Source of the DNA: Subtercola boreus
GTDB lineage: Bacteria; Actinomycetota; Actinomycetes; Actinomycetales; Microbacteriaceae
Direction: 5' to 3'
Length of the DNA stretch: 64,000 nucleotides
Assembly (NCBI RefSeq): GCF_003399645.1
Contig: NZ_NBXD01000014.1
Location: 310,001-374,000 of the forward strand
In this document: in pieces, positions 18,677 to 28,654 of the stretch
Layout: each line of letters begins with the position of its first letter
How positions within the stretch are numbered: the stretch's first letter is position 1
The notes under the pieces: generated by a model
Told to the model about the DNA's origin: nothing
The model's input: the letters and a program-made list of their open reading frames with translations, nothing else
Database searches by the model: none
Made by a program: the position numbers and the translations under genes

Positions 18677-19636
18677 TCACCGGCGTGCGAGGGCAGTTGC
18701 GACGCGACGGACGGTGGTGTTAGGCGCAGTGAAGAGGCCGTACTTTCGCACGCGGAGCACCGTCCACCCCGCGAGATGGAAACGTTCTAGGCGCGTCATG
18801 TCTTTTTCGTATTGAGTCGTGTCGGTTCGGTGCTGGTCGCCGTCGTACTCCACGATCACCCGTTCGCGTCGAAACACCAGGTCTGCGCGGCCGATGAGGC
18901 CCCCGCGTGCATCCGCGAGCTCGGGGTTCACCTCAGGCAGCGGCAGGCCCGCGTCGATCAACAAGAGCCGCAGCAGTGACTCGGGCCGCGACTCCGCCCG
19001 GGTGGTGAGACGGGGCAGGGCTTCGGATGCTCTGCTCTTCCCACGCCCATGGAACCGTTCGACGCGCCAGGCCAGCTCGTCGAGAGTGACGAACGGTCGG
19101 CCCGGCACCGGGTGCGACTCCGGCGGGACGTGTGCGAAGTAGTCACCGGCCGCGACAAGGTCGTGCACCCCGAGCGTGCCGGCGAGCGTGAGCCACGTCG
19201 TCGCAGGGTCGGGAACCGGTAGTCCGCATCGGCGGCTCTCGACGAGAAGGGTCCGACCCAGGGATGTCTGGTGCCCGATGACATGCTTCTCCCGCGCAGC
19301 GTTGAGGGGAGCACGGACCGCCAGGTGGATCGGTCCGGCGACCGACCTCAGAGGCAGCGGGCAACCCCAGAGCAGGGCGCTTGTCGGCCCCCAGAACATC
19401 TCTCCTTCCCGCAGCCGCGGCTCGTACGATGTGCACGCCCTGAGCGCCGCGGCCTCGGTTCTCTCGTCAGTGCTCGGCGAGGCGGGCGTCAACACCCGAA
19501 CCCCGCGGTACGGCGCCGAAAGGCCGCGCTGGCGCAACCGGTGACGGCTCACGCCCGCAGTTTCGGCGTCAGAGACACTGAACGGACGCGCAGTGAGGGG
19601 TACAGGAAGTTCTGGCATCCCGACACCCTGCCGCAT
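18677..19636 (-). CDS. DUF559 endonuclease-like protein with N-terminal AbiEi-like segment
   Basis: 319 residues. The C-terminal 100 residues are DUF559, a Vsr/PD-(D/E)XK-like nuclease fold: GRADLVFRRERVIVEYDGDQH with the Asp and Glu-x-Asp core, then RLERFHLAGWTVLRVRK. The N-terminus (FSVSDAETAGVSRHRLRQRGL) resembles the helix-turn-helix start of AbiEi-type proteins common in actinobacteria. DNA cleavage is inferred, not shown. Start choice is uncertain between ATG 19636 and ATG 19618. The gene sits between ctaA and ctaB inside a perfect 20-bp inverted repeat, which suggests it arrived as an insert. Confidence 0.75.
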   Translation of the reverse strand: MRQGVGMPELPVPLTARPFSVSDAETAGVSRHRLRQRGLSAPYRGVRVLTPASPSTDERTEAAALRACTSYEPRLREGEMFWGPTSALLWGCPLPLRSVAGPIHLAVRAPLNAAREKHVIGHQTSLGRTLLVESRRCGLPVPDPATTWLTLAGTLGVHDLVAAGDYFAHVPPESHPVPGRPFVTLDELAWRVERFHGRGKSRASEALPRLTTRAESRPESLLRLLLIDAGLPLPEVNPELADARGGLIGRADLVFRRERVIVEYDGDQHRTDTTQYEKDMTRLERFHLAGWTVLRVRKYGLFTAPNTTVRRVATALARR

Positions 19637-19693
19637 CCCCGAATCCCCCGCAGAAGTTATCCACAGGCCCCACACGGCCTCCGCATCATCCAG

Positions 19694-19747
19694 TTTCCCG
19701 TTTGTGCAGCAATTGCTCGAGATCACCGCGCAAACGGGAAAGTCGAT
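19694..19747. repeat. Palindromic repeat, right copy flanking the DUF559 gene
   Basis: Arms TTTCCCGTTTGTGC (19694-19707) and GCGCAAACGGGAAA (19728-19741) form a hairpin with one mismatch. The stretch 19728-19747 is the exact reverse complement of 18613-18632. Confidence 0.8.
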
Positions 19748-19748
19748 C

Positions 19749-19762
19749 GGGGGGGGGGGGGG
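19749..19762. repeat. Run of 14 G
   Basis: A homopolymer directly after the right palindrome copy and 8 nt past the ctaB stop codon. It is unstable in replication and also a place where an assembly may be wrong in length. Confidence 0.9.
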
Positions 19763-19770
19763 TGAGCGGG

Positions 19771-20715
19771 CTAGAAGGGGAGGAGGGGGTCGATCGCGAT
19801 CTCGAGGAAGAGGATGGTGAGGTAGGTGATCGAGGCGTGGAAGACGCGCATCGGCTTCACCGAGCCGTGGCGGATCGCGGAGCCGTAGAGGCGGTGGGTC
19901 TCGTAGATGAACCAGCCGCCCGAGGCGACGGCGGCGACCGAGTACAGGATGCCCATCGAGGCGACCGGGATGAGCAGCAGCGAGCAGGCGACCGTCGCCC
20001 AGGCGTAGAGGATGGTCTGCAGCCCCACGACCGACTGGCCCCGCACGACCGCCAGCATCGGCACGCCGACCGACTTGTAGTCCTCGCGATAGCGCATCGA
20101 GAGCGGCCAGTAGTGCGGTGGCGTCCAGAGGAAGATCACGCCGAACAGGATCCACGCGGGCCAGTCGAGTGAATCGTTCACCGCAGCCCAGCCGATCAGC
20201 ACAGGCATACAGCCGGCCGTGCCGCCCCAGATGATGTTCTGTGAGGTGTGGCGCTTCAGGATGATCGTGTAGACGACCGCGTAGAGAACGATCGCGATGA
20301 CCGACAGAAGAGCGGTGAACCAGTTGACGAGCAGGCCGAACCAGAGCGTCGACACGATCGCGAGCACCCAGGCGAAGACCAGTGCCTCGCGGTTCGACAG
20401 CTCGCCGGTGACGAGCGGACGGCCCTGCGTGCGGTTCATGACGCGGTCGATGTCGCGGTCGACGTAGCAGTTGAACGCTCCGGCGCTGCCGGCGCTGAGC
20501 GCCCCGCCGACGAGGGTGGCGAGCATCAGCCAGAGATTCGGGATGCCGCCCTGCGCCAGGATCATCACCGGCGCGGTCGTCACGAGCAGCAGCTCCATCA
20601 CGCGCGGTTTCGTCAGGGCGACGTAAGCCTTGGCCTTCTGCCCCGCGGAGATACGCGGATGCTCGACTCGGCCTTCAACAGCTACGTCCATTGCTCCTCT
20701 AACTGCGTTCGACAT
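19771..20715 (-). CDS. ctaB: Protoheme IX farnesyltransferase (heme O synthase)
   Basis: 314 residues, UbiA superfamily with about nine membrane helices. It attaches a farnesyl group to heme b to give heme O. The Asp-rich motifs are [15 protein letters not shown] and [31 protein letters not shown]-type sequence, both typical of CtaB/CyoE. The start is placed at ATG 20715: TATGCT lies 9 nt upstream, and a GTG two codons earlier is too near the -10 box. It is divergent from tkt. CtaA, which uses its product, lies on the other side of the DUF559 gene. Confidence 0.94.
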   Translation of the reverse strand: MSNAVRGAMDVAVEGRVEHPRISAGQKAKAYVALTKPRVMELLLVTTAPVMILAQGGIPNLWLMLATLVGGALSAGSAGAFNCYVDRDIDRVMNRTQGRPLVTGELSNREALVFAWVLAIVSTLWFGLLVNWFTALLSVIAIVLYAVVYTIILKRHTSQNIIWGGTAGCMPVLIGWAAVNDSLDWPAWILFGVIFLWTPPHYWPLSMRYREDYKSVGVPMLAVVRGQSVVGLQTILYAWATVACSLLLIPVASMGILYSVAAVASGGWFIYETHRLYGSAIRHGSVKPMRVFHASITYLTILFLEIAIDPLLPF

Positions 20716-20783
20716 ACCCACCCCAGCATAGTTTACGGAGCGTAGAAGTCGTCACTGGCAGCCGACGGCACCCACCGAATCTC

Positions 20784-20789
20784 TATACT
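20784..20789 (+). promoter_or_regulatory. Putative -10 box (TATACT) of the tkt operon
   Basis: TATACT 82 nt upstream of the tkt start. The leader contains a small hairpin (AGGTG, 5 nt, CACCT). This is a conventional leadered promoter, in contrast to many genes in this window. No clear -35 is visible. Confidence 0.55.
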
Positions 20790-20871
20790 GGAAGCGAGGT
20801 GGGAATCACCTGCGGCTCATTGGTGTCCGGGCTCCTACCGCGTCGGCAACCGAAGAAGGGCTCTAAACCTC

Positions 20872-22968
20872 GTGGCATCACTGCAGTGGGATTCAATCGA
20901 CGACCAGGCCGTCAAGACAGCGAAGGTTCTCGCTGCTGACGCCGTTGAGAAGGTCGGAAACGGTCATCCGGGAACGGCCATCAGCCTCGCGCCCCTCGCG
21001 TACCTCCTCTTCCAGAAGGAGATGCGGCGCGACCCGAACGACAACGAATGGATCGGCCGCGACCGCTTCATCCTCTCGGTGGGCCACAGCTCGCTGACGC
21101 TCTACATCCAGCTCTACCTGGGCGGCTACGGCCTCGAGCTCGACGACCTCAAGAAGCTGCGCACCTGGGGTTCGCTCACTCCGGGCCACCCCGAGTACGG
21201 CCACACCGACGGCGTCGAGATCACCACCGGCCCGCTCGGCCAGGGCCTCGCCTCGGCCGTGGGCTTCGCGTACGCCTCGCGCTTCGAGCGCGGCCTGTTC
21301 GATCCGGATGCCGCACCCGGCACGAGCCCGTTCGACCACTTCGTGTACACCATCGCCGGTGATGGCGACATGGAGGAGGGCGTGACGAACGAGGCATCCT
21401 CGCTCGCCGGCCACCAGGAGCTCGGCAACCTGATCGCGTTCTACGACAGCAACCAGATCTCGATCGAAGACGACACGAACATCGCGTTCACCGAAGATGT
21501 GCACGCCCGCTTCGAGGCGCTGCACTGGCACGTGCAGGTCGTCGACTGGAAGAAGACGGGCGAGTACGTCGAAGACGTGCACGCTCTGGCCGAAGCCATC
21601 GCGGCCGCCAAGGCAGAGACGGGCAAGCCGAGCCTGATCATCCTGAAGACGATCATCGGCTGGCCGAGCCCGAAGAAGCAGAACACCGGCAAGATCCACG
21701 GCTCGGCGCTCGGCGCCGAAGAGCTCGCGGGCCTCAAGGAGGTTCTCGGCTTCAACCCCGACGAGACGTTCGCCGTCTCCGACGAGGTCATCGGCCACAC
21801 CCGCGAGGCCCTGACCCGCGGCACCGCTGCCCACGAGGAGTGGAAGGTCGGGTTCGACGCCTGGGCCGAGGCCAACCCCGAGAAGAAGGTGCTCCTCGAC
21901 CGCATCCTGAAGGGTGACGTGCCCGAGGGCCTCGAAGAGGCGCTCCCGGTCTTCCCCGCAGGCAAAGAGGTCTCGACCCGTGCCTCCTCCGGCAAGGTCA
22001 TCAACGCCATCGCAGGCGTCATGCCCGAGCTCTGGGGCGGCTCCGCCGACCTCGCAGAGTCGAACAACACCACCATCGAGTCGGCCGCCTCGTTCGTGCC
22101 GGCCGAGCGGTCGACCCACGAGTGGACCGGCAACCCGTACGGCCGCGTGCTGCACTTCGGCATCCGCGAGCACGCCATGGGCTCGATCCTGAACGGCATC
22201 GTGCTGCACGGCAACACGCGCCCGTTCGGCGGCACGTTCCTGATCTTCTCCGACTACATGCGCCCGGCCGTGCGTCTCGCCGCGCTGATGAAGTCCCCCG
22301 CCATCTACGTCTGGACCCACGACTCCGTGGCGCTCGGCGAAGACGGTCCGACCCACCAGCCGATCGAGCAGCTCTCGACGCTCCGGGCCATCCCGGGTCT
22401 CGACGTGGTTCGCCCCGGCGACGCGAACGAGGTCTCCTACGCCTGGAAGACGATCCTCGAACGACGCAAGGGCCCGGCCGGTCTCGCGCTCACCCGCCAG
22501 AACATCCCCGTGTACGAGCGTGGTGAGGGCGAAGCATCCGGTGAGACCTTCGCGTCGGCGAAGTACGTCGCCCAGGGCGCATACGTGCTCGCCGAGGCGC
22601 CGAACGGCACCCCCGACGTGATCTTCATCGCGACCGGTTCAGAGGTGCAGATCGCTGTCGAGGCCCGCGAGCTGCTGAAGGCCGACGGCATCAACGCCCG
22701 GGTCGTCTCGGCTCCGTGCCTGGAGTGGTTCGAGGAGCAGAGCGCGGAGTACCGCGAGTCTGTGCTGCCCGCCGCCGTCAAGGCGCGCGTGTCGATCGAG
22801 GCCGGCCTCGCGCTGACCTGGCGCGGCTACGTCGGCGACGCCGGCAAGAGCGTGTCGATCGAGCACTTCGGCGCATCCGCCGACTACAAGACGCTCTTCC
22901 GTGAGTTCGGGATGACCACCGGCGCTGCAATCGAAGCAGCCAAGGTGTCTCTCGCCGGCCTCAAGTAG
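20872..22968 (+). CDS. tkt: Transketolase
   Basis: 698 residues. It transfers two-carbon units between sugar phosphates with thiamine diphosphate. Present are [19 protein letters not shown] near residue 30, the ThDP motif [25 protein letters not shown], and the second-half [14 protein letters not shown] with the catalytic glutamate plus the [18 protein letters not shown] loop. Length and order are normal. It starts at GTG 20872 with GAAGAAGGG upstream. It is the first gene of the pentose phosphate operon tkt-tal-pgi-zwf-opcA-pgl. Confidence 0.97.
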   Translation: MASLQWDSIDDQAVKTAKVLAADAVEKVGNGHPGTAISLAPLAYLLFQKEMRRDPNDNEWIGRDRFILSVGHSSLTLYIQLYLGGYGLELDDLKKLRTWGSLTPGHPEYGHTDGVEITTGPLGQGLASAVGFAYASRFERGLFDPDAAPGTSPFDHFVYTIAGDGDMEEGVTNEASSLAGHQELGNLIAFYDSNQISIEDDTNIAFTEDVHARFEALHWHVQVVDWKKTGEYVEDVHALAEAIAAAKAETGKPSLIILKTIIGWPSPKKQNTGKIHGSALGAEELAGLKEVLGFNPDETFAVSDEVIGHTREALTRGTAAHEEWKVGFDAWAEANPEKKVLLDRILKGDVPEGLEEALPVFPAGKEVSTRASSGKVINAIAGVMPELWGGSADLAESNNTTIESAASFVPAERSTHEWTGNPYGRVLHFGIREHAMGSILNGIVLHGNTRPFGGTFLIFSDYMRPAVRLAALMKSPAIYVWTHDSVALGEDGPTHQPIEQLSTLRAIPGLDVVRPGDANEVSYAWKTILERRKGPAGLALTRQNIPVYERGEGEASGETFASAKYVAQGAYVLAEAPNGTPDVIFIATGSEVQIAVEARELLKADGINARVVSAPCLEWFEEQSAEYRESVLPAAVKARVSIEAGLALTWRGYVGDAGKSVSIEHFGASADYKTLFREFGMTTGAAIEAAKVSLAGLK

Positions 22969-22988
22969 ATTTCAAGGAGATAGAAGAC

Positions 22989-24110
22989 ATGACTGATACA
23001 CAAACGTCCACCCCCACCGCCCAGCTCTCCGCCGTCGGCGTCAGCATCTGGCTTGACGACCTCTCGCGTGAGCGCCTGAAGACCGACAACCTGCAGAAGC
23101 TGATCGCCGAGAAGAACGTCGTCGGGGTCACCACGAACCCGTCGATCTTCGCCTCGGCCCTGGCCAAGGGTGAGGCCTACGACGAGCAGGTGCGGGAGCT
23201 CGCTGCTGCGGGCGCCAACGTCACCGATGCCGTCTTCGAGATCACCACGAGCGACGTCGCGCACGGCTGCGACATCTTCCGCCCCATCTACGACGCGACG
23301 AACGGCTTCGACGGCCGGGTGTCGATCGAGGTCGAGCCCGGTTTCGCGAACGACGCCGAGGCGACGATCAAGCAGGCCAAAGAGCTCTTCGACAAGGTCG
23401 ACAAAGAGAACGTGCTCATCAAGATCCCCGCGACGATCGAGGGCCTGAAGGCCATCACCGCCACGATCGCGGCCGGTATCAGCGTCAACGTCACGCTGAT
23501 CTTCAGCCTCGAGCGCTACCGCGACGTCATCAACGCCTACCTGGCCGGTCTCGAGCAGGCACAGGCGGCCGGCGAAGACCTGACGAAGATCCACTCCGTC
23601 GCCTCCTTCTTCGTGTCGCGCGTCGACACCGAGATCGACAAGCGTCTCGTGGCCATCGGCACCGACGAGGCACTCGCGCTCAAGAGCAAGGCCGGCGTCG
23701 CCAACGCGCAGCTCGCCTACGAGGTCTATGAGCAGGCCTTCGAGACCGTGCGGGCCACCGTGCTCCTCGACGCGGGCGCCAACAAGCAGCGCCCGCTCTG
23801 GGCATCGACCGGTGTGAAAGACCCCGATGTGCTCGACACGACCTATGTGGTCGAGCTGGCAGCGCCCGAGGTCGTCAACACCATGCCCGAGAAGACGCTC
23901 GACGCCACGTTCGACCACGGAGTCGTCGCCGGCAACACGATCGCGGGCAGCTACGCCGAAGCGAACAAGGTGCTCGACGCGATCGCCGCGCAGGGGATCT
24001 CCTACGCCGAGGTCACCGAGCTGCTCGAGAAGGAGGGCGTCGACAAGTTCATCGTGTCGTGGAATGAGCTGCTCGAGACCGTCCAGACCGCGCTGAACGC
24101 CGCCAAGTGA
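22989..24110 (+). CDS. tal: Transaldolase
   Basis: 373 residues. It moves a dihydroxyacetone unit between sedoheptulose-7-phosphate and glyceraldehyde-3-phosphate. Family features are [26 protein letters not shown], the Schiff-base lysine in [24 protein letters not shown]-like [16 protein letters not shown] and [15 protein letters not shown]. The Shine-Dalgarno AAGGAGAT lies about 9 nt before the ATG. It is 20 nt after tkt and overlaps pgi by GTGA. Confidence 0.96.
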   Translation: MTDTQTSTPTAQLSAVGVSIWLDDLSRERLKTDNLQKLIAEKNVVGVTTNPSIFASALAKGEAYDEQVRELAAAGANVTDAVFEITTSDVAHGCDIFRPIYDATNGFDGRVSIEVEPGFANDAEATIKQAKELFDKVDKENVLIKIPATIEGLKAITATIAAGISVNVTLIFSLERYRDVINAYLAGLEQAQAAGEDLTKIHSVASFFVSRVDTEIDKRLVAIGTDEALALKSKAGVANAQLAYEVYEQAFETVRATVLLDAGANKQRPLWASTGVKDPDVLDTTYVVELAAPEVVNTMPEKTLDATFDHGVVAGNTIAGSYAEANKVLDAIAAQGISYAEVTELLEKEGVDKFIVSWNELLETVQTALNAAK

Positions 24111-25201
24111 GCGTTCGGGTCCACGTCAGTGGTGCGGCGGAGACGGCCGTCAGCACCCACATCGGCCAGTTGGTCGATGACCTGGTCGCCTCCAGCATCA
24201 CTGCTCAGGACCCGGCCCTCTGGGGAACCGACGCCGAAGCTGGGGCGTCGAAGCGACTCGGCTGGACGGAGTCGGTTTCTGTGTCCCGTTCGCTCGTCGC
24301 CGAGATCGAGGCACTCCGCGCCGAACTCCTCGCCCGAGGGGTTGAGCACATCGTGCTCGCTGGGACGGGTGCCTCGCTGCTCGCCCCCGAGCTCATCGCC
24401 AAGACGGCGGGTGCGGAGCTGACCGTCCTCGACTCGGCAGTTCCCGGCCGGGTGCAGGATGTGCTGCACGACCGCCTGCAGAGCGCGGCCCTCGTGGTGT
24501 CGTCGACCTCCGGTTCCGCCGACGGGATCGACAGCCTCCGACGCGTTTTCGCGCAGGCCTTCCAGAGCCTCGGCATCGACCCCGCCGAACGAATCGTCGT
24601 GGTCACCGACCCGGGCTCCCCGCTCGGGCTGTCTGCCCGCGAAGCCGGTTACCGTGTCTTCGCCGCCGACCCGAGCGTCGGTGGGCGCTACTCGGCGCTC
24701 ACCGCGTTCGGGCTGGTGCCCGCCGGGCTCGCCGGAGCCGACGTCGGTGAACTGCTCGACGAGGCCGACGCCATTCAGCTGTACCTCGCGACCGACGACG
24801 TCGACAACCCCGGTCTCATCCTCGGTGCGGCCATCGCCGGAACATCGCCACCCAAGAGCAGGCTCGGCATCGTCTCCGACGGCACGCACGTCGTCGGTTT
24901 CGGTGACTGGGCCACACAGCTGATCGCCGGGCCGACGGGCACGACGGGCACGACAAGCCGCGGCCTGCGACCCGTCGTTCTCGAGCTCGGCTCGCCGGAG
25001 CTCACGGCCGGTGCGGCCGACCTGCAGATCGTTCGGCTCGTGAAGGATGCAGACGCGTTCCACCTGCTCCCCCAGCACCGGCACGAGGGCGAGATCCTCG
25101 TCAGTGGATCGCTCGGCGGTCTCCTCCTCGCCTGGGAGTACGCTGCCGCGGTGGCGGCTCGACTCCTCGGCGTCGACCCGTTCGACGAACCTGACGACTG
25201 A
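24107..25201 (+). CDS. pgi: Glucose-6-phosphate isomerase, C-terminally truncated
   Basis: 364 residues. The first part is clearly the actinobacterial PGI found in this operon: [18 protein letters not shown] as phosphate-binding SIS loop, [25 protein letters not shown] and the signature-1 region [20 protein letters not shown]. It ends at [25 protein letters not shown], exactly where family members continue FDQPDVEAAK and, from memory, about 170 residues more. The signature-2 lysine, thought to be catalytic, is therefore missing. Only 50 nt separate its stop from zwf, so no remnant follows in another frame. Isomerase activity is doubtful. Confidence 0.85.
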   Translation: MSVRVHVSGAAETAVSTHIGQLVDDLVASSITAQDPALWGTDAEAGASKRLGWTESVSVSRSLVAEIEALRAELLARGVEHIVLAGTGASLLAPELIAKTAGAELTVLDSAVPGRVQDVLHDRLQSAALVVSSTSGSADGIDSLRRVFAQAFQSLGIDPAERIVVVTDPGSPLGLSAREAGYRVFAADPSVGGRYSALTAFGLVPAGLAGADVGELLDEADAIQLYLATDDVDNPGLILGAAIAGTSPPKSRLGIVSDGTHVVGFGDWATQLIAGPTGTTGTTSRGLRPVVLELGSPELTAGAADLQIVRLVKDADAFHLLPQHRHEGEILVSGSLGGLLLAWEYAAAVAARLLGVDPFDEPDD

Positions 25202-25251
25202 AACCCGCCCGTTCTCACCCCACAAGCGCACACGCACACGCAAGGAGCACG

Positions 25252-26793
25252 ATGTCACCGGTAGAAATCACTCCGGAGTTCAACCCGCTTCGACTACCGA
25301 CCGACCGCCGTCTCAACCGCATCGCGGGGCCCAGCGCTCTCGTGATCTTCGGAGTGACCGGCGACCTGTCGCGTAAGAAGCTCATGCCGGCGGTCTACGA
25401 TCTCGCCAGCCGAGGGCTGCTGCCACCCGGTTTCTCCCTCGTCGGCTTTGCCCGGCGCGACTGGGAAGACCAGGACTTCGAACGGGTCGTGCACGACTCC
25501 GTCAAGGAGTACGCCCGTACGCCCTTCGACGAGGATGTCTGGCGCCAGCTCTCCGAGGGCATCCGCTTCGTCTCGGGCGAGTTCGACGACGATTCGGCCT
25601 TCGAGCACCTCAAAGAGGTGATCGCCGAACTGGATGCCGACCGCGGCACGATGGGCAACCACGCGTTCTACCTGTCGATTCCCCCGAAGGCGTTCCCGCT
25701 GGTCACCGAACAGCTCCGTCGCTCGGGACTTGCGCATCCGGAGCCCGGCCAGTGGCGCCGCGTCGTCATCGAGAAGCCGTTCGGCAGCGACCTCAAGACG
25801 GCTCGCGAGCTGAACGACGTCGTCGAGTCGGTCTTCGCCCCCGATGACGTCTTCCGTATCGACCACTATCTGGGCAAGGAGACGGTGCAGAACATCCTGG
25901 CGCTCCGTTTCGCCAACCAGCTCTACGAACCCATCTGGAACGGCAACTACGTCGACCACGTGCAGATCACCATGGCCGAAGACATCGGTGTGGGCGGTCG
26001 TGCCGGGTACTACGACGGAATCGGCGCCGCCCGCGACGTCATCCAGAACCACCTCCTGCAACTCATGGCGCTCACCGCCATGGAGGAGCCGATCTCGTTC
26101 AACGCCTCCGACCTGCGGGCCGAGAAGGAGAAGGTACTGGCGGCCGTCAAGCTTCCGAAGGACCTCTCGCACTCGACTGCCCGCGGGCAGTACTCGAGTG
26201 GCTGGCAAGGCGGTGAATACGTGCCCGGCTTCCTCGAGGAGGACGGAATGAACCCCGAGTCGACGACCGAGACGTATGCCGCTGTGCGCATCGACATCGC
26301 GACGCGCCGGTGGGACGGGGTGCCGTTCTACCTGCGGGCGGGAAAGCGCCTCGGCCGTCGGGTGACCGAGATCGCGGTCGTCTTCAAGCGCGCCCCGCAG
26401 CACCTCTTCGCCGAGAGCCAGACCTCCGAGCTCGGCTCCAACGCGCTGGTCATCCGGGTGCAGCCCGACGAGGGTGTGACGATCCGTTTCGGTTCGAAGG
26501 TACCCGGCGCCGGTGTGCAGGTGCGCGATGTGACCATGGACTTCGGTTACGGCCACGCCTTCACCGAGGCCTCCCCCGAGGCCTACGAACGTCTCATCCT
26601 CGACGTCCTGCTCGGCGACCCGCCCCTCTTCCCTCGCCACCAGGAGGTGGAGCTGTCGTGGAAGATCCTCGACCCCATCGAGGAGTACTGGGCGACCCAG
26701 GGCCAGCCCGACCAGTACCGCCCCGGAACCTGGGGTCCGGACTCGGCCGAAGAACTCTTAGCCCGCGACGGAAGAACCTGGAGACGCCCGTGA
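25252..26793 (+). CDS. zwf: Glucose-6-phosphate 1-dehydrogenase
   Basis: 513 residues. It oxidises glucose-6-phosphate with NADP and opens the oxidative pentose phosphate branch. The nucleotide site is VIFGVTGDLSRKKLMPAVYDL, the active-site motif is RIDHYLGKETVQNILALRFAN, and VIEKPFGSDL and FYLRAGKRLGRRVTEIAVVFK are also conserved. AAGGAG lies 5-6 nt before the ATG. Its stop overlaps the opcA start by GTGA. Confidence 0.97.
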   Translation: MSPVEITPEFNPLRLPTDRRLNRIAGPSALVIFGVTGDLSRKKLMPAVYDLASRGLLPPGFSLVGFARRDWEDQDFERVVHDSVKEYARTPFDEDVWRQLSEGIRFVSGEFDDDSAFEHLKEVIAELDADRGTMGNHAFYLSIPPKAFPLVTEQLRRSGLAHPEPGQWRRVVIEKPFGSDLKTARELNDVVESVFAPDDVFRIDHYLGKETVQNILALRFANQLYEPIWNGNYVDHVQITMAEDIGVGGRAGYYDGIGAARDVIQNHLLQLMALTAMEEPISFNASDLRAEKEKVLAAVKLPKDLSHSTARGQYSSGWQGGEYVPGFLEEDGMNPESTTETYAAVRIDIATRRWDGVPFYLRAGKRLGRRVTEIAVVFKRAPQHLFAESQTSELGSNALVIRVQPDEGVTIRFGSKVPGAGVQVRDVTMDFGYGHAFTEASPEAYERLILDVLLGDPPLFPRHQEVELSWKILDPIEEYWATQGQPDQYRPGTWGPDSAEELLARDGRTWRRP

Positions 26794-27764
26794 TCGTCGA
26801 CTTTCCCGACACCAATACCAGCAAGATCTCGAAGGCCCTCGTCAAGATTCGCGAAGAGGGCGGCGCTGTCGCCCTCGGTCGTGTCCTGACGCTGGTCATC
26901 CGCACCAGCCTGGGACACGAGGAGGAGGCCATCGAGGCGGCGAACGATGCCTCGCGCGAGCATCCGATGCGTGTCATCGTCGTGTCGACCGACGCCGAGA
27001 CCGACGGCGCCCGCACGGGCCGGGGTGCCCGCCTCGATGCGCAGATCCGCGTGGGCGGAGACGCCGGTGCGAGCGAGGTCGTTCTGCTCAAGGCCTACGG
27101 CGCCGCGGCGTCAGACGAAGAGGGGCTCGTCACCGGCCTGCTGCTGCCCGACGCCCCCGTGGTGGTCTGGTGGCCCGGCGACTCCCCCGACAGGGCCTCG
27201 AGTTCGAGCCTCGGGCGCATCGCCCAGCGCCGCATCACGGATGCCTCGAACCACCCCAACCCGGTGGAATCGCTCATCCGGCTGTCGCAGACCTACGCGC
27301 CCGGTGACACCGACTTCGCGTGGACCCGCCTCACCCTCTGGCGCGCCCAGCTCGCGGCTGTTCTCGACCAGCCACCCTTCGAACCGGTGTTGAGCGTGGA
27401 GGTGCAGGGAGCATCCGACTCGCCCTCGACGCTGCTGCTCGCGGCGTGGCTCGGCCACCAATTGCAGGCGCCCGTCACGTACGGGCTCACCAAACGGGCG
27501 AACGGTTCAAGCGGCATCCACAGTGTGAGACTCGTTCGGGCATCGGGGGCGATCGACCTGACGCGCGAGATCCCGAACGTGGCCACGCTCGTGCAGCCGA
27601 ACCAGCCCACGCACGACCTTGCGCTTCCGCGCCGCAATCTGCGGGACTGTCTGGCCGAAGAGCTGCGCAGGCTCGATCCCGACGACCTGTATGGTGAAGT
27701 GATCTCGGTCGGTCTCGCAGAGCTGTTCGAGACCACCGATGTCGGCTCGCAGAGCCGTGCCTGA
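26790..27764 (+). CDS. opcA: Glucose-6-phosphate dehydrogenase assembly protein OpcA
   Basis: 324 residues. It matches OpcA, an allosteric/assembly partner of G6PDH in cyanobacteria and actinobacteria: N-terminal DTNTSKISKALVKIREEGGAVALGRVLTLVI and the conserved PDAPVVVWWPGDSP with RRITDASNHPNP. It starts at GTG 26790 overlapping the zwf TGA, which suits equal expression of the two partners. A 39-nt gap separates it from pgl. Confidence 0.95.
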   Translation: MIVDFPDTNTSKISKALVKIREEGGAVALGRVLTLVIRTSLGHEEEAIEAANDASREHPMRVIVVSTDAETDGARTGRGARLDAQIRVGGDAGASEVVLLKAYGAAASDEEGLVTGLLLPDAPVVVWWPGDSPDRASSSSLGRIAQRRITDASNHPNPVESLIRLSQTYAPGDTDFAWTRLTLWRAQLAAVLDQPPFEPVLSVEVQGASDSPSTLLLAAWLGHQLQAPVTYGLTKRANGSSGIHSVRLVRASGAIDLTREIPNVATLVQPNQPTHDLALPRRNLRDCLAEELRRLDPDDLYGEVISVGLAELFETTDVGSQSRA

Positions 27765-27803
27765 CCACTGCCGTCTCCACGCGAAAACAGGGGCTGAATT
27801 CCG

Positions 27804-28574
27804 ATGACAACTGACCGCCGCGTTCTGGTGCATCCCGACCGAGACTCTCTCGCCGGGGCGGTGGCCGCTCGTTTCATCACGAAGATCATCGACATCCTCG
27901 ACGAGAACGACGAGGCGCACGTGGTGCTGAGCGGGGGCAGCGTCAACACGGCGGTGCTCGCCGCCATCCGCAACTCGCCCGCCCAGAACAACGTCGACTG
28001 GAAGCGCATCACCTTTTGGTGGGGCGACGAGCGGTTCGTCGAGGCCGGCAGTGCCGACCGCAACGACCTGCAGGCCCGGGAGGCACTGCTCGACCACGTT
28101 CTCGTCGATCCCGCGAAGGTGCATCCGTTCCCGTCGACCGACGAGATCGCCGACCTCGCCGAGGCGGCCGAGGCGTACGCGGCCGAGCTGGCGGCTGCGG
28201 CTCCGGATGCGGCGCTCTACCCGCGCTTCGACATCATGTTCCTCGGGGTGGGCCCTGACGGCCACATCGCTTCCCTCTTCCCCGGCATGTCGGGCGTGAC
28301 CGAAACAGTGAAGACGGTGATCGCCGTGCGGGACTCCCCCAAGCCTCCGCCGCTGCGGCTCAGCCTGACGCTGCCGGTCATCCGCTCGGCCGACCGGATC
28401 TGGCTGGTCATGGCCGGGTCTGACAAGGCCTCTCCCCTCGGGCTGGCATTGGCGGGTGCGTCCATCGAGGAGGTTCCGGCGGCCGGTGCCGAGGGTCGCA
28501 GGCGCACCGTGTTCTTCGTCGACCAGGATGCCGCGGCCGAGGTTCCCGAGAACCTCATCGCGCCCTCCTACTGA
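27804..28574 (+). CDS. pgl: 6-phosphogluconolactonase
   Basis: 256 residues. It hydrolyses 6-phosphogluconolactone, the product of Zwf. Motifs are VVLSGGSVNTAVLAAI, TFWWGDERFVEAGSADRND and the family-typical MFLGVGPDGHIASLFPG, with RIWLVMAGSDKA near the end. It is the last gene of the operon and is followed by a strong bidirectional hairpin. Confidence 0.95.
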   Translation: MTTDRRVLVHPDRDSLAGAVAARFITKIIDILDENDEAHVVLSGGSVNTAVLAAIRNSPAQNNVDWKRITFWWGDERFVEAGSADRNDLQAREALLDHVLVDPAKVHPFPSTDEIADLAEAAEAYAAELAAAAPDAALYPRFDIMFLGVGPDGHIASLFPGMSGVTETVKTVIAVRDSPKPPPLRLSLTLPVIRSADRIWLVMAGSDKASPLGLALAGASIEEVPAAGAEGRRRTVFFVDQDAAAEVPENLIAPSY

Positions 28575-28600
28575 TCGGCACTCACCGACACCCAGCTCAA

Positions 28601-28642
28601 CGAGAAGGGCGGCCCCGAGTCATTTCGGGGCCGCTCTTCTCG
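28601..28642. terminator. Bidirectional hairpin terminator between pgl and rbpA
   Basis: 18-bp stem (CGAGAAGGGCGGCCCCGA) with one G/T wobble and a 6-nt loop. It lies in the 80-nt space between the convergent genes pgl and rbpA. Confidence 0.85.
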
Positions 28643-28654
28643 TTGTGCTCAGGC

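Noticed and set aside
25202-25251. Frameshift as the cause of the short pgi
   Set aside because: Only 50 nt separate the stop from zwf and include its ribosome-binding site. No reading frame continues the PGI sequence, so a deletion or true shortening is more likely than a simple frameshift.
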